Shown one piece after another: positions 7,386-15,716 of a stretch of 44,735 nt of DNA. The stretch is taken from the NCBI GenBank assembly GCA_021155855.1, contig JAJNAZ010000019.1:1-44735 (forward strand), in the 5' to 3' direction. The DNA comes from Solirubrobacterales bacterium (GTDB lineage: Bacteria > Actinomycetota > Thermoleophilia > Solirubrobacterales > 70-9). The translations under genes were made by a program, and so were the position numbers. Positions within the stretch are counted from its first letter, which is position 1. The number at the start of each line of letters is the position of its first letter. The notes under the pieces were generated by a model that did not search any database, was not told the origin of the DNA, and worked only from the letters and a program-made list of their open reading frames with translations.

Positions 7386-8408
7386 CTAGTTGCCCCCGCG
7401 GTCGCGCCCGGGCCGCTGCCCGACGTCCGTCGGCGGCCCGGGGATCGCCTCGTCGCCGGCGTCGAGCGCGAACTCCTCGATCAGCGCCGCCGTCTCCTGC
7501 GGCTTCTCGACGTTGGGCGAATGCCCGGCCCCCTCGATCTCGGCGAGCCGCGCGCCGGGGACGCCCTCATAAGCGGCCTGCGACTCCTCGGGATCGCAGA
7601 TCTGATCCTCGGTGCCGAAGATGCTCAGCAGCGGCACGGCCGTCTGCCGCAAGCGGTCGTCGAGCGGGATCGCCTCGACGTAATCGCCGGCCGCATCCTC
7701 GGCATCGCGAAAGGCGGTGTAGGTCATCGCGCGGAGGTCGTCGACGACCTGGTCGGGGTTCGAAAAGCCCGAGGAGATGTCGTAGCCGGGGGCGAACGCC
7801 GATCCGTAGCCGTCCTCGATCGCGAAGCTCGGCGTCAACCGCCACATCGCCTCGCCGATCACCGGCACGTACCCGAGCCTGGCGACGAATGGCACCGAGC
7901 AGCTGTCCTCGCCCGGGCCCTCGCCGATGTTGACCACCCGATCGACGAGCTGGCTCGCGCGCTGCGCGAGCGCGGTGGCCACCGAGAACCCCATCGAGTG
8001 CCCGACCACCACCGCCCCCTCGACGCCGAGTTGATCGAGCGCGCCGGCCACCAGCGCCGCCTGCTCGTCGATCTCGTAGCCGCTCGACGGCTTCTGCGAG
8101 CCGCCGTGGCCGAGCAGGTCGATGCGGACCACGCGGTGGCGCCGGGCGAGCAGCGGGGCGAGCTCGTCCCACCAGTGCAGCGAGCAGGAATAGCAATGCA
8201 AGAGGACGATCGGGGCGCCCGGCCGCGAGCGCAGCTCCGGACCCTGCTCGACGACTTGCACGTCCCCAGCGGGCAGCGACATGATCTCCCCGCCCTCGAT
8301 CGTCACCTCGGCTTCCTTGGTCTGGTTGTTGACGATCACCGTGTTGACCGCGAGCAGCACCGCGAGCGCGATCACGAGGGCGATCAGGATCTTCCAGCCG
8401 CGCCTCAC
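7386..8408 (-). CDS. Membrane-anchored alpha/beta hydrolase
   Basis: The 340-residue protein has an N-terminal helix (about residues 5-27) that should anchor it with the enzyme outside the membrane. The hydrolase fold is clear: oxyanion strand VLLHCYSCSLHWW at 68-80, DLLGHGGS at 97-104, nucleophile elbow GHSMG with Ser138, acid Asp268 in FGTEDQICD, and His296 in GAGHSPNVEKP. Several Cys near the active site (72, 75, 170, 271) could form disulfides. The substrate cannot be inferred beyond an ester, lactone or similar bond. The start overlaps the HD gene stop by 4 nt (8405-8408), so the two form an operon. Confidence 0.85.
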   Translation of the reverse strand: MRRGWKILIALVIALAVLLAVNTVIVNNQTKEAEVTIEGGEIMSLPAGDVQVVEQGPELRSRPGAPIVLLHCYSCSLHWWDELAPLLARRHRVVRIDLLGHGGSQKPSSGYEIDEQAALVAGALDQLGVEGAVVVGHSMGFSVATALAQRASQLVDRVVNIGEGPGEDSCSVPFVARLGYVPVIGEAMWRLTPSFAIEDGYGSAFAPGYDISSGFSNPDQVVDDLRAMTYTAFRDAEDAAGDYVEAIPLDDRLRQTAVPLLSIFGTEDQICDPEESQAAYEGVPGARLAEIEGAGHSPNVEKPQETAALIEEFALDAGDEAIPGPPTDVGQRPGRDRGGN

Positions 8409-9001
8409 CCGTCGGTGGGCTCCCGGCGGGGGCCGAGGCCGAGCGCCTCGGACCGCTCGCCCATCGCCTCGATCACGAAGGCGACGTGCTGGTCGAAATC
8501 GACGCCCAGCTCTTCGGCTCCCTGGCGGACCTCATCGCGGTTGACCCCGGCGGCGAACGACGGCTGCTTGAGCTTCTTGCGCACCGACTTCGGCTTCATC
8601 CCCTCGATCCCGGTCGGGCGCACGAGCGCACAGGCGGCGATGAAGCCGGAGAGCTCATCGACCGCGAACAGCGCCTTCGCCATCCGCGTCTCACGCGGCA
8701 CCCCGAGAAACGTCGCATGCCCGGCGACCGCGTCGATCACGTCCTCGGGCCAGCCGAGCTCCTCGAACAGGCGCAGCGCGCTGCGCGGATGGCCGTTCTC
8801 GGGGTCGTCGAGATCGGGGAAGCGCTCGTAGTCGAGGTCGTGGACGAGGCCCGTGACCGCCCAGCGCTCCTCGTCCTCCCCGTAGCGGCGCGCATAGGCG
8901 CGCATCGCCGCCTCGACCCCGAGCAGGTGCTTTCTGAGCGAGTCGGACTCGATCCACTCGCACACCAGGTCCCAGGCTTGATCACGCGTCGGCTCGGCCA
9001 T
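8405..9001 (-). CDS. HD-domain protein (predicted metal-dependent phosphohydrolase)
   Basis: The 198-residue product carries the HD-fold metal site: His25 (SLRKHLLGVEAAM), His54-Asp55 in GLVHDLDYERFPD, a further His at 71 or 95, and Asp115 in AVDELSGF. The layout, including the LVHDLDYER motif, matches small stand-alone HD hydrolases that act on nucleotides or other phosphoesters. The substrate is not known. It is the first gene of a two-gene operon with the alpha/beta hydrolase and is divergent from murA, with only 26 nt between the starts. Confidence 0.85.
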   Translation of the reverse strand: MAEPTRDQAWDLVCEWIESDSLRKHLLGVEAAMRAYARRYGEDEERWAVTGLVHDLDYERFPDLDDPENGHPRSALRLFEELGWPEDVIDAVAGHATFLGVPRETRMAKALFAVDELSGFIAACALVRPTGIEGMKPKSVRKKLKQPSFAAGVNRDEVRQGAEELGVDFDQHVAFVIEAMGERSEALGLGPRREPTDG

Positions 9002-9012
9002 CAGGCGTCGTT

Positions 9013-9019
9013 TACCCTA
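9013..9019. promoter_or_regulatory. Shared divergent -10 of murA and the HD gene
   Basis: TACCCTA reads as TACCCT on + (9 nt before the murA ATG) and as TAGGGT on - (12 nt before the HD gene ATG). The whole intergenic space is 26 nt, so both promoters must use this spot. Confidence 0.5.
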
Positions 9020-9027
9020 GCCGTCCG

Positions 9028-10329
9028 ATGGAGAAGTTCGTCATCCAGGGCGGCCCACCGCTCTCGGGGGAGATCATCGCTGCCGGCAACAAGAACGCGG
9101 CGCTGCCGATCCTCGCCGCCTGCCTGCTCACCGACGAGGAGGTGGTGCTGACCAACGTGCCCCGGATCCGCGACACGGAGACGCAGATCGCGGTGCTCGA
9201 GGGCATCGGGGTGCGCGCCGAATGGTCGGCGGTCAACGAGCTTCGCCTCAGGGCCCATTCGATCACCTCGACCGCACCCGACGAGGTGCTCTCGGAGCGG
9301 ATCCGGGCCTCGTTCTTGCTCGCCGGGCCGCTGTTGGCGCGCTTTGGAGAGGCGCGCATGCCGCCCCCCGGAGGCGACTTCATCGGCCGCCGCCGCCTCG
9401 ATCCGCACCTCGACGCCTTTCGCGACATGGGCGCCCGGGTCGAGGGTGAGCGCGAGGTCGTCGTCTCCCGGCCCCCCAACGGCCTGCAGCCGTGCGGGAT
9501 CTTCATGGACGAGCCCTCGGTGATGGCGACCGAGAATGCGCTCATGGCCGCGGCGCTGACGCCCGGCCCGACGACGATCGGGAACGCCGCCTGCGAGCCC
9601 CACGTCCAGGACCTCGCCCGGCTGCTGGTCAGGATGGGCGCCCAGATCGACGGCATCGGCTCAAACGTGATCACCGTCCACGGCCGCGATCGGCTCGGCG
9701 GCGCCGAGCACCGCATCTGCGCCGACCACATCGAGGTGGCGAGCTTCATGGCGCTCGCTGCGGCGACCCGTGGCGAGCTGCGAATCCGTGATGCGCAGCC
9801 CGACGACCTGATCACGATCCGCCGCCACTTCCGCCGCCTCGGCCTGCAATCGATGGTCGAGGGCGACGACGTGCTCGTGCCACCGGACCAGGCGCTCGAG
9901 GTCAGGGACGACCTCGGCGACGCGATCCCGAAGATCGACGACGGTCCCTGGCCGGCGTTCCCGGCCGACCTGACCTCGATAGCCCTCGCCCTGGCCACCC
10001 AGGCGCGGGGTACGATCCTGATCTTCGAGAAGATGTTCGAGAACCGCCTCTTCTTCGTCGACAAGCTAGTCGCCATGGGCGCTCGGATCACGCTCTGCGA
10101 TCCCCACCGGGCGATCGTCAGCGGTCCGAGCCGGCTTCACGGCGAGCGCGTCGAGAGCCCCGACATCCGCGCCGGCATGGCGATGCTCATCGCAGCGCTC
10201 TGCGCCGACGGCACCTCGGAGATCGGCAACGTGGTCCAGATCGACCGCGGCTACGAGCGCATCGACGAGCGGCTGCGCAACCTCGGCGCGCGGATCGAAC
10301 GGGTCGCGGTGGAGCCGGTCCTCGCGTAG
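9028..10329 (+). CDS. murA: UDP-N-acetylglucosamine 1-carboxyvinyltransferase MurA, Asp-type active site
   Basis: MurA transfers enolpyruvate from PEP to UDP-GlcNAc, the first committed step of peptidoglycan synthesis in the cytoplasm. The 433-residue protein has the NKNAALPILAACLL motif at 21-34, the PEP/substrate loop MPPPGGDFIGRRRLDPH at 111-127 and the repeated domain features of the EPT fold. Residue 117 in the catalytic loop is Asp (codon GAC, 9376-9378), where Escherichia coli has Cys115. The Asp form is known from Mycobacterium tuberculosis and Chlamydia, remains active, and is not alkylated by fosfomycin. ATG 9028 is leaderless-like. Confidence 0.95.
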   Translation: MEKFVIQGGPPLSGEIIAAGNKNAALPILAACLLTDEEVVLTNVPRIRDTETQIAVLEGIGVRAEWSAVNELRLRAHSITSTAPDEVLSERIRASFLLAGPLLARFGEARMPPPGGDFIGRRRLDPHLDAFRDMGARVEGEREVVVSRPPNGLQPCGIFMDEPSVMATENALMAAALTPGPTTIGNAACEPHVQDLARLLVRMGAQIDGIGSNVITVHGRDRLGGAEHRICADHIEVASFMALAAATRGELRIRDAQPDDLITIRRHFRRLGLQSMVEGDDVLVPPDQALEVRDDLGDAIPKIDDGPWPAFPADLTSIALALATQARGTILIFEKMFENRLFFVDKLVAMGARITLCDPHRAIVSGPSRLHGERVESPDIRAGMAMLIAALCADGTSEIGNVVQIDRGYERIDERLRNLGARIERVAVEPVLA

Positions 10330-10349
10330 CGGTCGCAGGGCGGGAATAG

Positions 10350-10450
10350 CTCCGCCGAGACGCTCCGCTTCGCGTCCGCTCTCGGCGGGTCGCGTCCTGT
10401 TCAGGGATCGCGGGTCGTGGGCGGGTAAGCCGCGACCTCGTCGCTACCGC
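10350..10450 (+). repeat. Dispersed intergenic hairpin repeat, copy 1
   Basis: This ~100-nt element lies between murA and hisZ and reappears as the reverse complement at 21756-21858. It has a hairpin with perfect 8-nt arms CGCCGAGA (10353-10360) and TCTCGGCG (10380-10387) around a loop that contains TCCGCTTCGCGTCC (10364-10377). A palindromic CCTGTTCAGGG-like block and a small GCGAC/GTCGC hairpin near 10432-10445 follow. Confidence 0.8.
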
Positions 10451-10484
10451 CTACGCTCCACCCTCGAGCGGTTGGCAGTCTGAG

Positions 10485-11510
10485 ATGACACATCCAATTC
10501 CCCCTGGAACCCGCGACATCCTCCCCGACGAGATGCGGGAGCTGCGGCGTTTGTCGCTCGGGCTGATCGATGCGTTCGAGCGCTTCGGCTACGGCGAGGT
10601 TGCGACGCCGACGATCGAGTACGAGGAGGTGCTCGCGCGCGGCGACGAGCGTGGGGCACCGGTCGCCTACCGCTTCTTCGACGAGGCCGGCGAGCTGCTG
10701 GGGCTGCGCTCCGACATGACGATTCCGATTGCCCGCCTGATCGCCAACCGCTACGCGGCCGCGGAGCCGCCCTTCCGGCTCTGCTATCTGGCTCGCGCCT
10801 ATCGTGCGGTCCGGCCGCAGCGCGGCCAGATGCGGGAGTTCACCCAGGCCGGGGTCGAGCTCGTCGGCGCCTCGGCGCCCGACGGGACCGCCGAGGTGGT
10901 CGAAGTGCTCGCGGCCGCGCTCGACGCCGCCGGCCTGACCCGCGCCGTGATCGGCATCGGCGACGCGGATCTCTATCGCCAACTGCTCGACGGTCTCGGG
11001 ATCGCGGGCGAGGAGCGCGACGGGCTGCTCGACTCCCTCGCCATGCACGACCACGTCGGCCTCGAGGCGCAGGTCACGAGGCTCGACCTCGATCCGCGAC
11101 GGCGCGAGACCCTGCTCGCGGTGCCGACGCTGCGAGGCGGCCCGGAGGTGCTCGAGCGGGCGCGCCGCCTCGGCGGTCCCGCCACCGAGCGCGCCGTGGG
11201 CCGCCTTTCGGAGACCTTCGAGGCGCTGCGCGCCCGCGGCATCGCCGACCGGGTCAGCGTGGACCTCGGGCTGCTCCGCGACCTCGGCTACTACACCGGC
11301 GCGATCCTCGAGGTCTATGACCCGGCGCTCGGCCACGTCCTCGGCGGCGGTGGGCGCTACGACGAGCTCATGAGTCGCTTCGGCCGGCCGCTCCCCGCCG
11401 CGGGCTTCGCCCTCCATCTCGAGCGCCTGCACGTCGCGCAGGCCGAGGAGGACCGCCTCGGCGCAGAGGCCGCGGGCCGCGGGCCGCATACGGTGGGCGG
11501 TCGGGCATGA
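10485..11510 (+). CDS. hisZ: ATP phosphoribosyltransferase regulatory subunit HisZ
   Basis: HisZ is a histidyl-tRNA synthetase paralogue that binds histidine and forms the active hetero-octamer with short-form HisG. The 341-residue product opens with IPPGTRDILPDEM, has class II core motifs (YRFFDEAGELLGLRSDMT, RGQMREFTQAGVEL) and the LGYYTGAILEVYD and LGGGGRYDEL segments, but lacks the C-terminal anticodon-binding domain of HisRS. Its place directly before a 225-residue hisG supports HisZ over HisRS. The 155-nt upstream gap contains repeat copy 1 and a possible TACGCT hexamer at 10452. The stop overlaps hisG by 4 nt. Confidence 0.9.
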   Translation: MTHPIPPGTRDILPDEMRELRRLSLGLIDAFERFGYGEVATPTIEYEEVLARGDERGAPVAYRFFDEAGELLGLRSDMTIPIARLIANRYAAAEPPFRLCYLARAYRAVRPQRGQMREFTQAGVELVGASAPDGTAEVVEVLAAALDAAGLTRAVIGIGDADLYRQLLDGLGIAGEERDGLLDSLAMHDHVGLEAQVTRLDLDPRRRETLLAVPTLRGGPEVLERARRLGGPATERAVGRLSETFEALRARGIADRVSVDLGLLRDLGYYTGAILEVYDPALGHVLGGGGRYDELMSRFGRPLPAAGFALHLERLHVAQAEEDRLGAEAAGRGPHTVGGRA

Positions 11511-12184
11511 GCGGTGTCGCGCGTGCGATTCGTACCGCCGGCGAGGGGCCGTTGAAGCTGGCGGTGCCGCGTGGGGCGCTGCTCGCCGGGACCCTCGACC
11601 TGCTCGACGCGATCGGCGTCGAGACCAGCGAGCTGCGGGGCGACTCGCGGGCGCTCGTCTTCGATGCGGGGGAGCTCACCCTGGTCACTATGCGCCCGTC
11701 CGATGTGCCCACCTACGTCGAGGCCGGGGCGGCGGACCTGGGGGTGACGGGCAAGGACGTACTCGCCGAGCAGCGCGACCGGGCGGTGTACGAGCTCCTC
11801 GACCTCGGCTTCGGCGCCTGTCGGATGGTCCTCGCCGGCCGTCGAGGCGACACGCGGCTCGGTGAGTCCGAGCGTCGCCTGGGAGCGATGCGGATCGCGA
11901 CCAAATACCCGCGCACGGCGGAGCGCTGGTTCGAGGCGACCGGCCGGCAAGCGGAGGTGATCGAAGTCAAGGGCTCGGTCGAGCTGGCTCCGTTGGCCGG
12001 CCTGGCCGACGGCATCGTCGACCTCGTCGAAAGCGGACGCACGCTGGCCGAGAACGAGCTCGAGGTGCGCGAGGAGATCGCCACCAGCACCGCCCGGCTG
12101 GTTGCGAACCGGGTCGCGCACAAGCTGCGCGCCGCCGAGATCGACGCGCTGGTCGAGCGGATGCGGGCGGCGGCGATTCGATGA
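11507..12184 (+). CDS. hisG: ATP phosphoribosyltransferase catalytic subunit, short form
   Basis: HisG joins ATP and PRPP in the first step of histidine synthesis. At 225 residues it is the short form lacking the C-terminal regulatory domain, consistent with needing HisZ. Visible family segments are LKLAVPRGALLAGTLDLL near the N-terminus, the VTMRPSDVPTYVEAGAADLG strand and helix, ATKYPRTAERWF and the PRPP-binding loop ADGIVDLVESGRTLAENEL. ATG 11507 overlaps the hisZ stop in an ATGA arrangement, and 55 nt separate it from hisD. Confidence 0.95.
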   Translation: MSGVARAIRTAGEGPLKLAVPRGALLAGTLDLLDAIGVETSELRGDSRALVFDAGELTLVTMRPSDVPTYVEAGAADLGVTGKDVLAEQRDRAVYELLDLGFGACRMVLAGRRGDTRLGESERRLGAMRIATKYPRTAERWFEATGRQAEVIEVKGSVELAPLAGLADGIVDLVESGRTLAENELEVREEIATSTARLVANRVAHKLRAAEIDALVERMRAAAIR

Positions 12185-12239
12185 GCGCGCGGCGGCCGAC
12201 AAGCGAGCCCGGTGCGACGCGAAGCCCGAACGAGGTTCC

Positions 12240-13526
12240 GTGAGCGTGCGAATCGAGCGGATCGAATGGGATGGCGCCGACGCCCGTGCGCTCGCGGCTC
12301 GCCTGCGGGCGATGGTGCCCGAGCCCGATGACCTGACCGAGGCGGTGGGCGAAGTGCTGGAGCGCGTGCGCGAGGGTGGTGATGACGCCGTTCGCGAGTT
12401 CGCGGAGCGCTTCGGGGAGGCGGAGTTGGCGCAGTTGCGAATCGACCGCGACGCGATCACCGCGGCGCCCGGCCTGCTCGAGCCCGAGGTGCGCGAGGGG
12501 CTGCGGGTCGCGGCGGCCAACATCGAGGCTGTCGCCCGCGCGGAGCTCGAGCGGTTCGAGCGTTCGTCGAGCGCGGAGCTCGCGCAGGGTCAGCGGATCG
12601 AGGTACTCGCCTCGCCGGTCGCCGCCGCCGGCATCTACGCGCCGGGCGGCCGCGGCGCCTACCCGTCCTCGGTGCTGATGTGCTGCGTTCCGGCTTACGT
12701 CGCCGGCGTCCCGCGGATCGCCGTGGCGACGCCGCCGGCGTCCGGGGGTAGGCCGAGCGCCGCGGTCCTTGCCGCCTGCGCGATCGCCGGAGTCGATGAG
12801 GTCTACGCGATCGGGGGCGCGCAGGCTGTCGCCGCGTTCGCCTTCGGGACCGAAACGATCGCCGCGGTCGAGGTGATCGCCGGGCCCGGCAACCGCTACG
12901 TCACCGAGGCCAAGCGCCTGGTCGCGGGCCGGGTCGGGATCGACGGACTCGCCGGACCGAGCGAGCTGGTCGTGGTCGCGGGCGGGGTCGCGAACCCGGA
13001 GTGGATCGCGCTCGACGTCTGCGCGCAGGCCGAGCACGGACCCGACAGCCCGTTGGTCGTGATCTCGCTCGACGCCGCGTTGCTCGACCGGATCGGCGAG
13101 CTGGTGGCCGAGCTCTCCGCCGAGCGGCCCAGCGTCACCGGCGCCACCCTGGCGCTGATCGGCGCCCCCGGGCTCGAGCTGGCGCTGAGCCTCGCCGACG
13201 CGATCGCGCCCGAGCACTTGGAGCTCGCCTACGCGGGCGCCGACGAGTCCGCCGCCCGCGGCCGGGTGGCCGGCTGCGTCTTCGTCGGCGCCGGGGGCGC
13301 GACCGCCTTCGGCGACTACGCCGCCGGTTCCAACCACGTGCTGCCGACGGGTGGCGCCGCCCGATTCGGCGGACCGCTGGGCCCCGGGGCGTTCATGCGC
13401 CGGACGTCCGTAGTCTCCCTCTCGACCGAGGCCGCCGCGGCGCTGGCGCCACACGTGGCCGCGATCGCCGGCGCCGAGGGCTTTCCCGTGCACGGAGAGT
13501 CGGCCGAAGCGAGGACGAAACGATGA
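12240..13526 (+). CDS. hisD: Histidinol dehydrogenase
   Basis: HisD oxidises histidinol to histidine in two NAD-dependent steps and needs zinc. Starting at GTG 12240 the product is 428 residues, the usual size; the open frame extends upstream to 12102, but that part lies over hisG and is not family-like (GTG 12246 is a close alternative start). Clear motifs are YAPGGRGAYPSSVLM, IGGAQAVAAFAFGT, the substrate/NAD loop AGPGNRYVTEAKR, zinc ligands in CAQAEHGPDS, the catalytic Glu-His in IAPEHLEL and GSNHVLPTGG. It overlaps hisB by 4 nt. Confidence 0.95.
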   Translation: MSVRIERIEWDGADARALAARLRAMVPEPDDLTEAVGEVLERVREGGDDAVREFAERFGEAELAQLRIDRDAITAAPGLLEPEVREGLRVAAANIEAVARAELERFERSSSAELAQGQRIEVLASPVAAAGIYAPGGRGAYPSSVLMCCVPAYVAGVPRIAVATPPASGGRPSAAVLAACAIAGVDEVYAIGGAQAVAAFAFGTETIAAVEVIAGPGNRYVTEAKRLVAGRVGIDGLAGPSELVVVAGGVANPEWIALDVCAQAEHGPDSPLVVISLDAALLDRIGELVAELSAERPSVTGATLALIGAPGLELALSLADAIAPEHLELAYAGADESAARGRVAGCVFVGAGGATAFGDYAAGSNHVLPTGGAARFGGPLGPGAFMRRTSVVSLSTEAAAALAPHVAAIAGAEGFPVHGESAEARTKR

Positions 13527-14110
13527 CCAGGAAGGCGAAGATCGAGCGCAGGACACGCGAGACCGAGGTCTCGCTCGAGCTCGCGCTCGACGGTGGCGCC
13601 GTCGCTCCGTCGACCGGCGTCGGCTTTTTCGACCACATGCTGGAGCTGGTCGGGCGCCACGGTCGTCTGGGCTTGACGATCGATGCCGGCGGCGACCTCG
13701 AGACGGGAGGCCACCATACCGTGGAGGACGTCGGCATCGCCCTCGGTCAGGCGCTCGACCAGGCGCTCGGCGATCGCCACGGCATCCGCCGTTACGGTGA
13801 CGCCGTCGTGCCGATGGACGAGGCGCTCGCCGAATGCGCGATCGACATCTCGGGCCGCCCGTACTGCCGCTTCGACGTCGAGCTGCCGCCGGTGTCGATC
13901 GCCGGCTTCGACGCCGAGCTCGCGGAGGAGTTCTTCCGCGCCCTGTCCGCGAACGCGAAGCTGACCCTGCACCTCGGCGCCCGCCACGGCTCCAACGCCC
14001 ATCATCTGATCGAGGCCTGCTTCAAGGCATTCGCGCGAGCACTGCGCGAGGCGGTGGCCGTCGATCCGGATGAAGACGGGGTGCCGAGCACGAAGGGGAC
14101 GTTGACCTAA
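13523..14110 (+). CDS. hisB: Imidazoleglycerol-phosphate dehydratase
   Basis: HisB removes water from imidazoleglycerol phosphate using two Mn ions. The 195-residue, single-function protein shows the duplicated metal-binding motifs: GFFDHMLELVGRHG and GGHHTVEDVGIALGQAL in the first half, and ARHGSNAHHLIEACFKAFARA in three shorter blocks in the second half (GSNAHHLIEA is the key part). DISGRPYCRFD also fits the family. ATG 13523 overlaps the hisD stop (ATGA); the open frame upstream of it is hisD in another frame. There is no phosphatase domain, so histidinol phosphatase is encoded elsewhere. Confidence 0.95.
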   Translation: MTRKAKIERRTRETEVSLELALDGGAVAPSTGVGFFDHMLELVGRHGRLGLTIDAGGDLETGGHHTVEDVGIALGQALDQALGDRHGIRRYGDAVVPMDEALAECAIDISGRPYCRFDVELPPVSIAGFDAELAEEFFRALSANAKLTLHLGARHGSNAHHLIEACFKAFARALREAVAVDPDEDGVPSTKGTLT

Positions 14111-14150
14111 TGGGTCGCTCGGTGCTCGGGGCCCGGTGCTCGGAGGTCTG

Positions 14151-14861
14151 ATGGCGCGGATCGTGGTGCTCGATTACGGGATGGGGAATCTGCGCTCGGT
14201 GGAGAAGGCGCTGGAACGCGTGGGCGCCGAGGCGACGGTCACCGGGGAGGCCGAACGCGCCGCCGAGGCCGACGGGCTGATTCTTCCTGGAGTCGGAGCG
14301 TTTCCGAGGGCGGTGGAGAGAGTCCGCGAGCTGGGCCTCGACCGACTGATCGCCGACCGGCTCGAGGCCGGCACCCCGGTGCTCGGCATCTGCCTCGGGT
14401 ACCAGCTCATCTTCGAATCCTCGGCCGAGCTCGGCGGGGCCCAGGGGCTCTCTCTGCTCGAGGGAGAGGTGATCGCCCTGCATGCCCCCGGGCTCAAGGT
14501 TCCGCACATCGGCTGGGAGCCGGTGCGCTGGGAGCGCGACTCCGAGCTCACCGATGGGATCGAGGGCACGACGCCGTTCTACTTCGTGCATTCGTTCACT
14601 CCGCGGCCGGCCGAGCCCACCGACGTCCTCGGCACCGCCGAGCACGGCGAGCGCTTCGCCTGCGCGATCGCCCGCCCGCCGCTTTACGGGGTCCAGTTTC
14701 ACCCCGAGAAGTCGAGCGCCGCCGGCCTGCGCCTGCTACGCAACTTCGCCGGCATCTGCGTTTCGAAAAGCCGCATCAAGGGCGGCGGGGGTCGGCTTCG
14801 TGCTCCGGACTCAGCCTCCGCCTCCCAGGGCACCCTCGACCGCGGCGGCGCTCCGGCGTGA
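14151..14861 (+). CDS. hisH: Imidazole glycerol phosphate synthase, glutaminase subunit HisH, with a C-terminal tail
   Basis: HisH hydrolyses glutamine and passes ammonia to HisF. ATG 14151 is chosen because GGAGG lies just upstream and the protein then begins with MARIVVLDYGMGNLRS. The triad is Cys81 (GICLGYQ), His184 and Glu186 (QFHPEKS); PGVGAF at 46-51 is also present. At 236 residues it is about 30 longer than usual: after the last family segment (LRNFAGIC, about 203) comes a low-complexity Ser/Gly/Arg tail that runs into hisA, overlapping it by 4 nt. The tail may be a loss of the original stop codon. Confidence 0.93.
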   Translation: MARIVVLDYGMGNLRSVEKALERVGAEATVTGEAERAAEADGLILPGVGAFPRAVERVRELGLDRLIADRLEAGTPVLGICLGYQLIFESSAELGGAQGLSLLEGEVIALHAPGLKVPHIGWEPVRWERDSELTDGIEGTTPFYFVHSFTPRPAEPTDVLGTAEHGERFACAIARPPLYGVQFHPEKSSAAGLRLLRNFAGICVSKSRIKGGGGRLRAPDSASASQGTLDRGGAPA

Positions 14862-15607
14862 TTTTCTTTCCAGCGATCGACATTCGCGGAGGGCGAGCTG
14901 TGCGGCTCGTGCAGGGCGATTACAACCGCGAGACGGCCTTCGACGCCGACCCGCTCGACGCCGCGAGGCGCTGGCAGAGTCAGGGCGCCGAGGCGCTTCA
15001 CGTCGTCGATCTCGACGGCGCTCGCGAGGGGGCGCCGGTAAACCTCGAGCACGTGCTGCGGATCTGCGAGGCGGCCTCCGTCCCGGTGCAGGTCGGGGGC
15101 GGCTTGCGTGAGTCCGGCGACGTCGCGGCGGTCCTCGAAGCGGGCGCAGCGCGGGCGGTCCTCGGCACCGCGGCGCTCGCCGACCCGGCGCTGATCGAGG
15201 CGCTGGCCGACGAGCATGGCGAGCGGATCGTGGTCTCGACCGATGTCCGGGATGGGCGGGTCGCGGTCGAGGGTTGGGGGAGGCAGGCGGCGATCGGGGC
15301 GGCGGAGCTGATCGGCGATCTGGCCCGGCGAGGGGTGCGGCGGTTCGTCTACACGCGGGTCGAAGTGGACGGTACGCTCGAGGGCCCCGACCTCACGGGC
15401 CTTCGCGTGGCCGCCGGCGCGGCGGCGGACCAGGGAACGGAGCTCGTCTACTCCGGCGGCATCGGTGCGCTCGACCATCTGCGCGCGCTCGCCGCCGAGC
15501 GCCTGCCGGCACTCGCCGGCGTGATCGTCGGCCGGGCGCTGTACGAGGGTCGGTTCACGGTCGACGAGGGCCGCGCGGCGCTCGAGCTCGGCGCCCCCGC
15601 CGGCTAG
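14858..15607 (+). CDS. hisA: ProFAR isomerase HisA
   Basis: HisA is the (beta/alpha)8 isomerase that opens the ribose ring of ProFAR to PRFAR. The 249-residue protein starts at GTG 14858 with the strand IFFPAIDIRGG, containing catalytic Asp8. The second catalytic Asp is Asp129 in VVSTDVRDGRV. Phosphate-binding segments QVGGGLRE and YSGGIGAL are in place, as is GRALYEGRFTVDEG. The usual YTD(I/V)xRDGT strand reads YTRVEVDGTLEGPD, a modest departure. In many actinobacteria a dual-function PriA replaces HisA in both histidine and tryptophan synthesis, and that option is open here. Confidence 0.92.
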   Translation: MIFFPAIDIRGGRAVRLVQGDYNRETAFDADPLDAARRWQSQGAEALHVVDLDGAREGAPVNLEHVLRICEAASVPVQVGGGLRESGDVAAVLEAGAARAVLGTAALADPALIEALADEHGERIVVSTDVRDGRVAVEGWGRQAAIGAAELIGDLARRGVRRFVYTRVEVDGTLEGPDLTGLRVAAGAAADQGTELVYSGGIGALDHLRALAAERLPALAGVIVGRALYEGRFTVDEGRAALELGAPAG

Positions 15608-15716
15608 CGAGGTCCGCTCGATGGAGCGGCTGTCGGGCGGACGGCAAGCTCGGCCGCCGGCGTCCAGGCGAGTGCCGTGCACTCGGGCCGACGGGTCAGG
15701 CGCAGGTGCTATCGGG

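Noticed and set aside
10330-10484. Histidine attenuator or T-box upstream of hisZ
   Set aside because: No run of His codons and no T-box-like elements; the space is occupied by the dispersed repeat.
12212-12231. Partial match to the hairpin repeat 14-mer (GACGCGAAGC) between hisG and hisD
   Set aside because: Only 10 of 14 bases match and there are no complementary arms, so chance similarity is likely.
11357-13556. Long antisense frames over hisG and hisD, including one over 500 codons
   Set aside because: High-GC genomes produce long stop-free shadows. These lack motifs and oppose genes with intact catalytic residues.
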